Of a DNA stretch of 64,000 nucleotides, positions 1 to 11,530 are shown in pieces; within the stretch, counting starts at the first letter, position 1, and every line of letters begins with the position of its first letter. Below the pieces are notes generated by a model that saw only the letters and a list, made by a program, of their open reading frames with translations, was not told where the DNA came from and made no database searches. Source of the DNA: Onchocerca volvulus. Taxonomy: Eukaryota > Nematoda > Chromadorea > Rhabditida > Onchocercidae. The position numbers were made by a program, and so were the translations under genes. Location: the NCBI GenBank assembly GCA_000499405.2, contig HG738136.1, positions 2,334,646 through 2,398,645 on the forward strand, in the 5' to 3' direction.

Positions 1-2
1 TT

Positions 3-3000
3 CGTTTTCAAGATAAAGAAATGGAACGCTTAAAGAAATTTTGGAATGATATTTTCAGCAATGAAATTGATTATTCACAATTCGAAACAAGGTAACATTT
101 ACATTTCGTTATTACCTAAATTTAGCAAATTTAAAAAAAAAAAAAAGATAGGAAAAAAAAGGAAACATTTATGCTGGCATTTTTTTCGCTCGATATGAAT
201 CAAAAATAATTTCATCTTTTATATCTTAATCTTTCTTTATTTTCTTAAAAGAAAAAAATTTAAAAAATGAAATGAATTTCGTTGAAATTGTTTATTATCT
301 GGAAAACTAAAGTAATTTAAGGATAATTCGAAAAAAAAAAAGTGAAATCACGGAAAGATATTGAAAATTCAGGAATGGTGATACGGATATTATTGTTTTT
401 CGTGAAAAATCATCGAAATTCATGTTATTTGGTACCAATATTCATGTCGTATTGGGTGCGACAATTGCTGCGACAATCGGTTTAATGGTAACAATAGCAT
501 TTTGTATTATATATACATTTTACCATCAACGAGAACAAGGACGAAATTACTTCATCGATCATCTTGAACTAGGCCAGTTCTTTAAAAACCATTTATTTAA
601 TATTCATCTGCGTTTCAATAATTTAAAAATTTCAATTTCCTTCGATAAACATATCATCATAAAAAAAATATTCGTTGTTGAATTCATTTTCTACCAACTA
701 TTAAGCTGATATATGAGAAATGAAAATTTTCGAGCAAATTGCTAAAAAATTTAAGAAATTTTAAAAAGCTAATAATACAATATTAATTGATAAATTTGCA
801 AAAATTTGCAAAAATTTCATTTAAATTTTTTAATAAAGAATTTTAAATTTTAGTTTTGCATAATTTTTCTTCTTTAAATTATAAAAAAAAAAGAAAAATG
901 AATAAAATATTTTCAAATTGTTAAATTTGAAATTTTTTTTTTCAGTTGATTTGATATTTGCACTATTCTTTGGAATACCATGCCATTATTTGCTATTTTA
1001 CGGGATTCATCGTGAAAACAAAAGGTATTTGACACCATTTCTCATCTTCTATTGTACCAATTTTATCCTCAACATTACTTTTTCATCAATTACAATCATA
1101 GCTACAATCGTTGATATACGACGTTTACTACGTGGTCAAGTTCTCTATGATTTTGGTTGGATTGCTTTTCAGGTAATCACTCTTCGAATGTTAAGTTTTA
1201 CTCATAAAATTATTCAAAAATTTTTTTTTTTTTTTCAAATTAACAAATATTTTATTTTGTTGAAAAAGAAAATATTTCAAAACAAAAATGCAAAAATTTT
1301 CCAAATTTTTACATATAATTTAATTAGAAATAACTTTCATGTTGTAGAAAAGCTTTCTTGAATGATTGATTGATATAATTGATAAATAGTGATAGAAAGA
1401 TAAAAAATTTGATTGATTGATGAAGGATTTTTTTTTTTTAATTATAAGATAATTATCAGAAAATATCATGAATAGAATTGATTATTGGAATTGTTCTTCT
1501 TTGTTATCGTCTTCATACAGGAAATTTGTTGGAATATAAAATGACAAGATTAAGTTGAATCAAATTGCTCCTCGAATTTTCGTTTTTGATAATTTTTAAA
1601 CTGAACTTTTGAGAGTATTTCTCTCTCTTCCAAATGGATGAGAGTTTGTTTACGACATGTCAACTCAAAATTAATACAATTTACAACATATTAATTATAA
1701 TAGCAAAAAAGTAAATCAATTTATAACATGTTAATAACCATAGTACAAAGATCAAAAACTTGATAAACAAATCAAGATGATCAAAGGTTTATTACTTTAT
1801 ATGAAGATATTTCTATAATGGAAAGATTCCTTGATTAAATTTATAAATAAATATCTATTTATTCTTTAAAATATTTCAGTTATTTCGACATTTCAAATGA
1901 AATCCAGGATTTTTTTTAAATCAAGTATTTAATTGTTTGAAAAATGCTCCAAAAAAAAGAAGAAAAAAAAACCCAAATTTTTTAAATTGCCGAACATTTT
2001 AATTTAAAAAATGCTCCAAGCAAAATCTGAATTTTCTTTTAAATCGTCAAATATTTTGTTTAAAAAAAAAAAATGCTCCAAATAAAATTTCCAAGTGTTT
2101 TAAATTGTCGGACGTTTTATTGTTAAAAATATTTTCAAACAAAATCCAATTAAAAAATGTTTCAAAAAAAAAAAAAAGTCTGGGATTTTTTTAAATCGTC
2201 AAATATTTTTCATGTTTAAAAAAATGGTCCGAATAAAAATCCCGGAACTTTTTAAATTGTCTGGATATTTTATTTCTTAAAAAATCAAAAAATTACATAA
2301 ATATTTCGGAAAAGATTAACATATCCTATTGGTTTGACATTTAAAAGTAAAAAATGAAAAAAAAAAAAATTAATCTTTACAAATTAGTTGAATATGTCGA
2401 AATATAATTTATTAAATTGATTTCTAGCTTGGTTTTACAACAGCTCAAGGTTTCGCTATTTATTTGGTATTACGATGTAAAAAATATTTGAATGCCAAAG
2501 AACATTGGAAGAAAATTGCGAATCGAGTAAGCATTTTCGTAACATAAATAGTTATCATTATCATTATCGATATTATTATAGAATGATTATTATTTTCATC
2601 GTTATTACTATTGTAAACGATAATTTTTACAGTTTATTACATCTCATCAAATTTTCGCAATCAAAAATTTTATAAATTCTATCATTTAGAATTACATCGC
2701 ACGAATTTACGAAATATTCTTTTCTCAGCAATAGATTTATTCTTTTCATAAATTAATTAGAATTTTACAATTAATGTTATAATTGCAAATATATAATACT
2801 AACTAATCATTTATCATTAAAAATGTCAGCACTATTATGATTCGTTAGTTTTAATTGACGAGAATTCAATTTAGAAAGACACCCGAAAGACGTAAATAAA
2901 GTGCTCCATTAGTACTCTTTATATTTTACCGTTTTTATCGAACGAATATGATTGGAATGGGTCAAAATTAAATTTCAAAACTGTGTTAAAAATTCAGGGA

Positions 3001-3403
3001 AATTTCATCAAATTAGTGTTTTTTAGTTTATTTTCCATTTTAGGTTAGTTAATTTTAACGAGACACAGATAAATAAATGTTTGGTTTAAGATTTTGTTAT
3101 AATATTTGTGTTAAGATAAAAGAAGAAACATCCCCTGATATGATATCTAAATATCATATTTAGCTATTTTATACACTGATATCGATGATATTATTCAAGA
3201 AATCTTTTCGTAAAATGATTAAAAATTAAAAAGAACATTTAAATTAAGAGTTTTATGAGGTTGTGGAATAATTATATCCTATTGTATATTCTGATTCTGA
3301 TATATTCTGATAAATGATAAGTTAATTTCAGGGGACAGATAATACCGATAATTCGATTATTGTTGATGGTGTCGTTGCGGATTCATCTGTTATTGGTATT
3401 TGA
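3..3403 (+). CDS. Four-helix membrane protein, 5'-partial, nematode-type, function unknown
   Basis: Five exons can be joined in phase: 3-91, 373-611, 946-1172, 2428-2526 and 3332-3403 (TGA 3401-3403). The 5' end lies outside the window. The first exon is hydrophilic (contains KEMERLKKFWNDIF). Four hydrophobic helices follow: VVLGATIAATIGLMVTIAF, LIFALFFGIPCHYLLFYGI, a long one around NFILNITFSSITIIATI, and one built across the third intron (WIAFQ joined to LGFTTAQGFAIYLVL). The tail is short and polar and ends SSVIGI. The layout (four helices, small loops, short tails) resembles nematode four-TM proteins of unknown function; I do not recognise a named family. The least certain point is the donor after 611 (C|GTTTCA), chosen because it is the one that keeps phase with the next exon. 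The intron 1173-2427 holds a degenerate minisatellite. AATAAA-type signals occur shortly after the stop, near 3578-3602. Confidence 0.6.
1896..2285. repeat. Degenerate minisatellite inside an intron, about 6 units
   Basis: A unit of roughly 65-75 bp recurs about six times. It contains AAAAAATGCTCCAA, then a Caaaatcc-like stretch and TTTTAAATTGTCGGAC / TTTAAATCGTCAAATATTTT. Units differ by many substitutions and A-run length changes, so the array is old. It lies in the intron between the third and fourth exons of the membrane-protein gene. Confidence 0.6.
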
Positions 3404-3577
3404 ATATAAATTCAAAATTATGAATCATATATTTTAACTCTTATTTTCTACACAATAATGCTAGAATTCCTTGTGAATTCACTAAATTTAATATTTAAAG
3501 TTAATTTTTTCGGATGTACATTTGTGAAGATGAAAATGATAAGTTGAATGTAGACTGAGGTTTAATTTTAACCAAGA

Positions 3578-3602
3578 AAAATAAATAAATAAATAAATAA
3601 AA
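3578..3602. repeat. (AAAT)n microsatellite
   Basis: Five AAAT-type units in a row, containing several overlapping AATAAA hexamers. These could serve as polyadenylation signals for the gene that stops at 3403. Confidence 0.6.
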
Positions 3603-5241
3603 CAAATATTTTTTCAATTTGTAAAAATAATTTCACTTATGTGCTTAATTAAATTAAAGGCATCTATAATTTTTAAATCAATTTTAAAATATCTATTATT
3701 AAAATAATCCATCCGATAATGCGTATCAGTATTCAAGGCAACAAAATAACGATTATCATTTTTTATCATTCACGTAGTAACCTAAATCAGATAGTTTTTC
3801 TTTATATAATGGTAGTTTACTTAAACCACCTGTAACTTTAAAAATAACATATTTATTTGAAGAAAGTTAAGAAAAAAGAACTCATTGGAAATGTAATTTT
3901 CAATTTAAAATTCATAAAAAGTAAAAATGAAATATGGTTGAAGACACGAAAACAAGTACTGTAAATTGAAATTTAATAAGAAAACAAAAGCATTTATCAT
4001 CAAATTTTTCCAAAAATTTTCGAAATTCCTACATAGTTTTCATAATTCAATTTTGTTAATTCTTGTTCTTATTTTGAAGTTATTTCTTAATTCCTAGCTC
4101 AAAAAAATATGGATTTTAATCCTCATTCTGCGTTAGAATTCAATGATTTCCAAAAGTTTTTATTTAAAAATACGAAATTCATTTAAAAAAATTGTTCATT
4201 CTTCTTCCTCGATCAAAATATTATTGAAAACATGTGACAGAAAAAAAAAATGATCAAAAATTTGTGAAAAAAGAAATTGAATTCTAAAAAAAAGGAACGA
4301 AATTCTATAAAAAAAAAAAAAAAAAAAAAAAGAGAAACAAAAAATGGATTATTTCAATTATCACGCACAATTTTTGATTCCTTCTTTTTTGTTTTTTGCT
4401 AAAAAAAAAATTCTTTTTCTACACTTTATATCGTGCCGAAAATGTGTGTACTACTTCTTTTCCTTACATATATATTTGAATTATATGTATATAAAAATGT
4501 TTTTTTATTTTTTTTTTTTGCAAAATAATTTTTAAATAAAATTTAAAAACATTTGAAATTTACATCTTTCCAAAATATATTGTGAAATGTATTTTTTAAA
4601 AAAATATATCATATATTTGCAAGTATATATACATATATATTAAATAATTACCCATATTTTGTGGTTCGAAAAACCGCAAATCGATTTATTATCACGAAGT
4701 GATGAGTTCTTTCTTCCTAAAGTTATCTCATTCTGGCTACTTCTCATTTAAATTTGTCAGGAAAATGATGAAGATATCTTTTTCGGAAAACTATGTATCG
4801 TAAAACTGTCTTCGAGCTGCTCCATGATAGAACCAATTAATGTGAAATTTCAAATTTTCAGATGATTTAAAAAAAAAAAAAGACAGTTATACGCTGATTA
4901 TCAGTGGAATGCGAAAGGAAAATATTTTAATTTTTTTTTTCTTTTTTAGAGAAATATTAGCTAATTATCTTTTCAAATTCATCGAAATTTCAAAATTTTA
5001 AATTAACTAAATGGACAGCTATACAGCAATTATAGCGAATTTATGCACATCTAAAAGATGAACAAAGTGAAGAAAAAAAGAAAAATTCTGATTTACCCGG
5101 ACGTTATGGATCAAAGATCATCTACTTGTAACTGCATCAGTTTTGAAGTTTATTTATGACACCAAATGACAAATACCAAGTAGTATGGGGAAAAAAAAGA
5201 AAAAACAGTTGAATATAGTAATATGTATTTATAATTGGAGA

Positions 5242-5432
5242 AATCGAAAATCAACAAAATTTTTCGTTTTCAGCATGTCATCTTACATCACCTCTGATTT
5301 AGATATAAAATTTCGAATTCCTAGCTTACTTTATTGCACAAAATGAAGATTTACTACTTATCAAAATAATGATCGAAATCAATGATGCATATTAGAGAAT
5401 CAAAATGCGTATTTCCGGTTACTTCCGTCATT
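5242..5432 (+). repeat. Dispersed repeat, copy 1 (about 190 bp)
   Basis: Closely matches 8036-8231 in the same orientation. Shared blocks include TTTTCGTTTTCA, CATGTCATCTTAC, AAATTTCGAATTCCT, ATGATCGAAATCAATGAT and CATATTAGAGAATCAAAATG, followed by TATTTCCGGTTA. Similarity stops sharply on both sides. I see no terminal inverted repeats or coding capacity. Confidence 0.7.
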
Positions 5433-6371
5433 TTGAAATTTTGAAATCAAATTTGAAAGTTCCAAATTAATTAATTTTAGCTTAATTCGGATTCCCTTCA
5501 TCATCTAAGTATTTCCATCAGTTCAGTCAATTTTGACTTTGCAGCTTGATGCAATCTATGGTAATCAAGTTTCTCTTATCTCTTCATGATTTTTATCTAA
5601 AATAGATTTGGAAATAAAAAGAGAAACCTATGATGATAGTCGAAAAGCAATAACGATTGTCGTGGTACAATCGTCATAATTCCACTTTTCAATAGCTTCG
5701 TTAATTTTTCATGTAAACCAAGCAAGCATTTGTAGAATCTACTAATGTCCAAAATGGATTTCGTAATGATCCAAATTTTGAGCTAATTATAGTACCAAAA
5801 TGAAAATATTAATTTCTATCATCTTAATTTTCAGCATTGACGATTTCCCAAAACTAAAATTGTAATGAAAAAAATGTATGAATAAAAAATAAATAGATAT
5901 TGGAATTCTGCGCTGTTTTTGGTGAATACATATGAACAACGTTATCATAACTTTGCGAAAACGTAATAGGAAATACTTGAATATTTCCTTCCGGCATGTT
6001 GAAAATTCCTATACTCATTACCATCCCTTTCGCTGTTTAAACTCATTTCTTTCCCTTTCACTTCCTTATTGAATATGTATTATTTATTGCAACTTTAAGA
6101 TCTACATTAAAACTGCAGAAAAAAATGTTTTAAAAATGCATTGAAAATCAAAATAAAAGAAATTATGCAGTAAGCAGTGAAAGGAAATAAAAAACTATGC
6201 GATGAAATTCTTTTTTTTTTTTTTTCTTGTTTTATCGTACAAAAATCTTTCTAGTAATGTCGCTGAAATGGCGAGGATAAAAGAAGAAAACCAGTAATTC
6301 CGTTGTTTTAAATTTGACATTGTATATTTGCTATAATTGATTGTGAAATCATATTTTTTTTTTTTTTTTTT

Positions 6372-6600
6372 TTGTCTGTTAAGTCAATGAGCTTTAAAAA
6401 AGCTCTCTTTAATCATGCGCTAAGCACAAACACAATCTCATCTAACAAAGCGCGTGTTCCTGAGACAACAAAGGATCTTTCTTGTAGCCCGAAAATGATA
6501 TCAGAATCCTCCATCCATGAAGTAGAGAGTGCTGAGCACAAAAATCATTTCAAAGAATGGGCGGCCATGAGCTCGATCGGATGGTCCAGCACGTGGTATA
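6372..6600. other. G+C-richer island with an open frame, identity unknown
   Basis: About 230 bp are clearly richer in G+C than the flanks. The plus strand is open throughout (includes NKARVPETTKDLSCSPKMIS). The minus strand has an equally protein-like frame (includes EDSDIIFGLQERSFVVSGT) broken by two TGA codons. It follows a long T run, and GTATAT at about 6596 could be a donor. It may be an isolated exon, a decayed gene or a transposon fragment; no family is recognised. Confidence 0.2.
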
Positions 6601-8035
6601 TCAATTTTTCTTTATTGTGTAATCCTATCTCCACCTTTTTTTTCTTATCATAAATTCTTCATAAAAGTTGTCCTTTTGATATTATCGAAATTTTACTGTC
6701 AATATAATTGTTGTTGATATGTTTGAGGTTCGTTTCCAAATGATGAAACAACAAACCTGAAGAAACTGTGAGAACTGAAGAACAGAATTCAACCTACAAT
6801 TTTGTCATGATCAGAAAGAAAAGCGACGAATAGAAGCAATAAAAAATCATTCGAAGGAAAAATTCAATGATTTCAAAAGACAAAGCAAATTTTCTGAAAG
6901 TGTGAGAAATAATTAGTATCGAAGAAAAAAAAAAAAAAAAAAGGACTGAGACTGATGAAGTCATCCAAGGAACGTAAACTATTTAATAGGGTGAGTAATC
7001 CAATTAATTAATAGTAAATATATAGCCGATCGATGAAATCAAACTGAAATCGTATATTAAATTAAGAAATATCGTTGTGCTTGAAGATCCTTTAATTTGT
7101 AGCATTCTGCTTCCAAACTTTATATATTGTTTCATTCTCTTCTACATTAATTTATTTTCGCATATTTAGACTTTAAAAGTAAATACATTGCATTTTATTT
7201 CATTTGCGCAGACATTTGATTAGACCTCACAAGGATTAGAATTGAATTAAATGACGATGAATTGTTAAAGTTTAGAATTGTTTGATATTTGCCGGTGGAT
7301 TAACTACTTCTGAAGGCCATCTAATCGAATCCGAACATTTCGAGACTCTTCTCTATTCCAGTTATTATCACGAGATATGCTACAAACTTTTTAACTTGCT
7401 ATTAGCAGAACAATTAGCTCAACTACTGTTGTATCAACAAAGAACGAAATAGTCGAATATGCAATAAATAAATTTTTAAAAGGAGCGTTCACATTATAGT
7501 TATACTCGATGCAGGACATAATCGTGCAATATCACGACTTGTCGTACGCTCAATGTATAATTCTTCCCGAAATGCTACATTCTGTTTAGAAATTTCGATT
7601 TATTTTTTACTTTTGAAATTCATTTGTTCATAAACTTGAATTTTCTAACTTTTTTTCCAATTTATCCTATCGGTAAAAATACATAGTAAAGACTCACTCA
7701 CTTCGCATATATAATTAACTGCTAGCATAGTCCAAATGTGGGATAGGTATCAACTGTCGCTGAAATCGCGAGGAGTACCAGGGAAGAAGTGATTTCTTTG
7801 TTTTCCAAATGTATCTCTTGTTTATTTGTATGGATATATTTCTTTGTTTACAGGTCAAACAGCTTTTTAACTTTATTCTTTGTTGTAGTCAAGATCACGC
7901 GCGAAAAAAGACGCGATCTCATGTGCTAAAAATGGCGCCTTATTGTGGATCAAATTCTAGCGGGATCCTCCCTCTATAAATAAGAAAAGGGTCCTAGTGA
8001 CTTTTGACTTTTGAAAAAAAATAGTGGCTTTTTCG

Positions 8036-8231
8036 AGGAGTCAAAAATCAGCAAAACTTTTCGTTTTCAACATGTCATCTTACGTCACGTCCGACTTAGA
8101 TGTAAAATTTCGAATTCCTGGCTTACTTTATGGAATAAAATGATAATTTACTACTTAGCAATATAATGATCGAAATCAATGATACATATTAGAGAATCAA
8201 AATGCATATTTCCGGTTATCTCCGTCATTTA
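8036..8231 (+). repeat. Dispersed repeat, copy 2 (about 195 bp)
   Basis: Second copy of the element at 5242-5432, with scattered substitutions and small indels. A shorter shared block (GTCGCTGAAAT-CGCGAGGA) also links 6259 and 7756, but in a different order relative to this repeat, so the interval has been shuffled by more than one duplication. Confidence 0.7.
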
Positions 8232-8624
8232 CCGATGAAATTCATGTTCTCGAATTTACCTTATAAAGTTGAAAATTTCTCGAGAAATCAATGAATATTC
8301 TTGTGACAGCATCGTGTACCTATCGTTTATTAAAAGCTAAAAGAAATTAGCGAATTGAACGAAAGTTCGACTATATGAAACCATAAATATCTTTCCGAAA
8401 GACGTCCGGTCTGTGGTTATGAGATGATAGTATGTTTTGACTATCAGAAAGGAACAGTCGAATATTGAAATTGAAACTAAGGTGATGTTCTTATCATGCT
8501 ATGATAACATTTACAGTATTCTCTCAATCTTTTGGATTATACGAATTGAAAAAGAATCAATCAATCAAATGTCCCTACCAATTCCTCTCTACAAACAGGT
8601 GTTCACGCAGATCATCTACGCAGA

Positions 8625-8870
8625 CTCACCCATTCACATCGATTATAAAAATATATTTCATCGCAGAAGGAAAAAAAAACTCGATCAGCCAAGTGTCCTA
8701 TTTTTCTTATTCCCACACATAAATCCAATTATGCCGACCATTTATTTTATGCAGATCCATTCACTCATACGTGACCGTTCACGCATTCAGACTTACCCAT
8801 TCATACGTGACCATTCACGTAGACCCATCCATTCACATCGATTGTAAAAAATAAATTTCATCGCGGAAAG
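8625..8870. repeat. Short direct duplication, two copies of about 45 bp
   Basis: CCATTCACATCGATTATAAA at about 8629, running on through ATTTCATCGCAGAAGG, recurs near 8828 as CATTCACATCGATTGTAAAA and ATTTCATCGCGGAAAG. Between them CATACGTGACC-TTCACG also occurs twice (near 8766 and 8803). The open frame across this region is a by-product of these duplications. Confidence 0.55.
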
Positions 8871-8964
8871 AAGAAAGAAAACAGAAAGTGAAATTATACA
8901 TCCTCATTTATCTTTCAAGTATTGAAGAAGTTCGTTCAGAAGTGAATAAATTCATTTATCAATC

Positions 8965-9303
8965 AATCTTCTCGTCGTTCCGTGAATGCCTTTTCGACAT
9001 CTTTGTCATCTCATTCATCCAGATAATGCCGGTTTTCCCATTATTTTACGCTAATTTTGCTGGAACGGACAAATTCCACTTTTCCATGTCATTCCATCCG
9101 TCAGATAATAATCATTATGGGAATTTCGAATTTCTCTTGAAATCACATTTTTTTTTTTTTGCAGCATAATATTAAATTTAATTTGAGTTTGATATAATTT
9201 CTCACTTTCACTGGTATCATAAATTAGCTTTAATGTTTTCGGGAAATTTTCCTTTACATATTTTACAGAAATCATTCCGATATTTTTAGAAATTATTATA
9301 GCC
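8965..9303 (+). repeat. Long direct duplication, copy 1 (about 335 bp)
   Basis: Nearly identical to 9633-9962 over the first 200 bp (TCTTCTCGTCGTTCCGTGAA ... TTTTGCTGGAACGGACAAAT), then diverging but alignable through ATCATTCCGAT and TTAGAAATTAT. Internal poly-T lengths differ. A third, fragmentary copy lies between them at about 9348-9393 (AATTTTGCTGGAATGGACAA). Confidence 0.75.
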
Positions 9304-9632
9304 TACTTGGGCAATCTAATGAAATCTCTGTTTTATACGGCATGTTATTTTGTACTAATTTTGCTGGAATGGACAAGTTCCACTTGTGTCATTTTCACTT
9401 CTAGAAATTAGTCATCATGTTTAGTTATAATTCGACAAATCATTTAAGTGATAACATCTGTTAGAAAAAAAAAAAAAAAAAAAGAGAAAAATAATACTAA
9501 CAATTCTGGCAAAATAATTTTGCACTAATAAATTGAATGACTAAATTTCTACAACTTCTTCTATTTTCTGGTTGGCCAATTTCTTCGAATTTCTGTTAAC
9601 TGAATTAACTTTTTAAACATTTTTCTCGTATG

Positions 9633-9962
9633 AATCTTCTCGTCGTTCCGTGAATGCCTTTTCGACATCTTTGTCATCTCATTCATCCAGATAATGCCGG
9701 TTTTCCCATTATTTTACGCTAATTTTGCTGGAACGGACAAATTCCACTTTTCCATGTCATTCCATCCGTCATATAATAATCATTACGGAAATTTCGAATT
9801 TCTCTTGAAATTACAATTTTTTTTTTTTTTTTTGCAGTTTAATATTGAATTTAATTTGAGATTGGTATAATTTCTCATTTTCACCGGTATCACAAATTTT
9901 TCAAGAAATTTCTCCTATTATATTTCGCAGAAATCATTCCGATTTTTTAGAAATTATAGCTA
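9633..9962 (+). repeat. Long direct duplication, copy 2 (about 330 bp)
   Basis: Second copy of 8965-9303. Its right edge lies only about 45 bp before the 40/42-bp tandem array that starts near 10006. Confidence 0.75.
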
Positions 9963-10005
9963 TTTTCAGAAGTATGCATCGCGTGAAATTAAACAGATTT
10001 TTAGC

Positions 10006-10410
10006 CTTACTAAAATTTATGTTAGCGCCATTCATGTCAAGCATAATCTTACTAAAATTCGAATTAGCGCCATCCGCGTCAAATATAATCTTACCAAAAT
10101 TTGAATTAGCGCCATCCACGTCAAATAATCTTACAAAAATTCGAATTAGCGCCATCCACGTCAAATATAATCTTACCAAAATTTGAATTAGCGCCATCCA
10201 CGTCAAATAATCTTACTAAAATTCGAATTAGCGCCATCCACGCCAAATATAATCTTCCAAAATTTGAATTAGCGCCATCCACGTCAAATAATCTTACTAA
10301 AATTCGAATTAGCGCCATCCACGTCAAACAATCTTGCTTAAATTCGAATTAGCGCCATCCACGTCAAATACAATCGTCTTGGAATTTGAATTGGCGCCAT
10401 TCACGTTAGA
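10006..10410. repeat. Tandem array of alternating 40- and 42-bp units (82-bp higher-order repeat)
   Basis: About ten units, each with the core AATTAGCGCCATCCACGTCA. Two unit types alternate. One reads AAAATTCGAATTAGCGCC, containing the perfect palindrome AATTCGAATT. The other reads AAAATTTGAATTAGCGCC. Spacing between like units is 82 bp (for example TTACCAAAATTTG at 10091 and 10173). Outer units are more diverged than inner ones. Since 82 is not a multiple of three, protein-like readings on the minus strand are incidental. Confidence 0.85.
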
Positions 10411-10504
10411 TGTACGAGTCTTTCTTGGGAGTCGAAGTGAAAATTTTTTGTTTACATCATTCCGATGATGTGCATCGGTCTTATCTCTGTGTTTGTTTAT
10501 AAAT

Positions 10505-10740
10505 ACATGGGTGCGTGTGCGGGTGCGTGCGTGTGCACGTCTGTGGTTGGGCACATGCTTGCGTGCGTGCTTGTGCACGTCTGTGGTTGAGCACGTGTTT
10601 GCGTGCGTGCGTGTGCGTGTGCACGTCTGTGGTTGGGCACATGTTTGCGTGCGTGCTTGTGCACGTCTGTGGTTGAGCACGTGTTTGCGTGCGTGCGTGT
10701 GCGTGTATGCATGTACATGTGTATATATATATATGTGTGT
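10505..10740. repeat. GT-rich minisatellite with 86-bp higher-order unit
   Basis: The block GCACGTCTGTGGTTG occurs four times, at about 10535, 10575, 10621 and 10661. It is followed alternately by GGCACATG and AGCACGTG, so like units repeat every 86 bp. Between them is TGCGTGCGTGCGTG, an alternating purine-pyrimidine tract that could adopt Z-DNA. CACGTG E-box sequences appear twice (about 10592 and 10678). The array ends in a (TA)n/(GT)n tail. Confidence 0.85.
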
Positions 10741-11169
10741 GATGCGTAAGTTTTTTATATGTGTGTGCTTTGCGATCAAAAAGATCACTTTTTTTTTTCA
10801 TTTTCGTATTTTTCCCGTCTAAAATTGCCAATGGGATTTTAATATTTTTTAAAACATTTTTCTTTACATGTTCTTCACATGGGGTTTATTTAAATGAAAT
10901 TGTAAAATCGGAAAAGGAAAAAGATAGAATATTTAATTTTTTTAATATTTAATTTTAATTTTTTATGCAAACATAAATTGAATGAATATTATTCATTTCT
11001 AGCTTTTTTTTAAATAATTTATTTATATTTCATCACACCTATCAGTTATTTTCGCCAACTTTTCCGTTTTTTTTGTGGAAGAAAAAATCCGTAATGTGAT
11101 TTAATGAAATTATGCCTTGTTTTGTTGAAAAACTGTTATTCCAAATAAATTGATCACATCAAGTGGGAA

Positions 11170-11530
11170 TAAGATTATTACATGAGTCTAAAGCAGTAAA
11201 AATAAAAACTTATCCTGATACATGAATCAGAAGCAATAAAAGTAGAAAATTTGTCCTGTTACTTGAGTCGAAAGCGATAAAAGTGAAAAAATTTTCCTGA
11301 TACGTGAATCAGATGCAGGTAGAAATGAGGATTCATCCTGTTACGAGATAGATAAAAGTAGTAAAAGTGAAAAACTCATCTTGTAACGTGAATTAGAAGC
11401 AGCAAAAGTAAGAAATTATCCTGTTATATGAATTAAAACTGTAAAAGTGAAAAACTTATCCTGATATTTGAGCCAAAAACAGTAAAATTAAGATCTTGTC
11501 CCGTTATGTAAGTCAAAAACAATAAGACAC
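11170..11530. repeat. Degenerate tandem repeat, about 7 units of 50 bp
   Basis: The unit is approximately CCTGATACATGAATCAGAAG, then CAATAAAAGTAGAAAACTTAT. It recurs with heavy substitution (TCCTGTTACTTGAGTCGAAA, TCCTGATACGTGAATCAGAT, and so on). It sits 350 bp upstream of the HRDL-1 start codon and is the third distinct array in 1.5 kb. Confidence 0.7.

Noticed and set aside
8437..8847. 136-codon open frame
   Set aside because: Runs through internal short duplications, has no recognisable domain, and a second overlapping frame is equally open.
10006..10410. CRISPR-like regular repeat array
   Set aside because: Units are directly tandem with no unique spacers, in a eukaryotic intron-rich context.
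10324..10831. Long minus-strand frames rich in His/Thr/Arg, and plus-strand Val/Cys/Arg frames
   Set aside because: They are translations of the GT-rich minisatellite and the 40/42-bp array; the repeat periods (86 and 82 bp) are not multiples of three and no splice or start context supports a gene.
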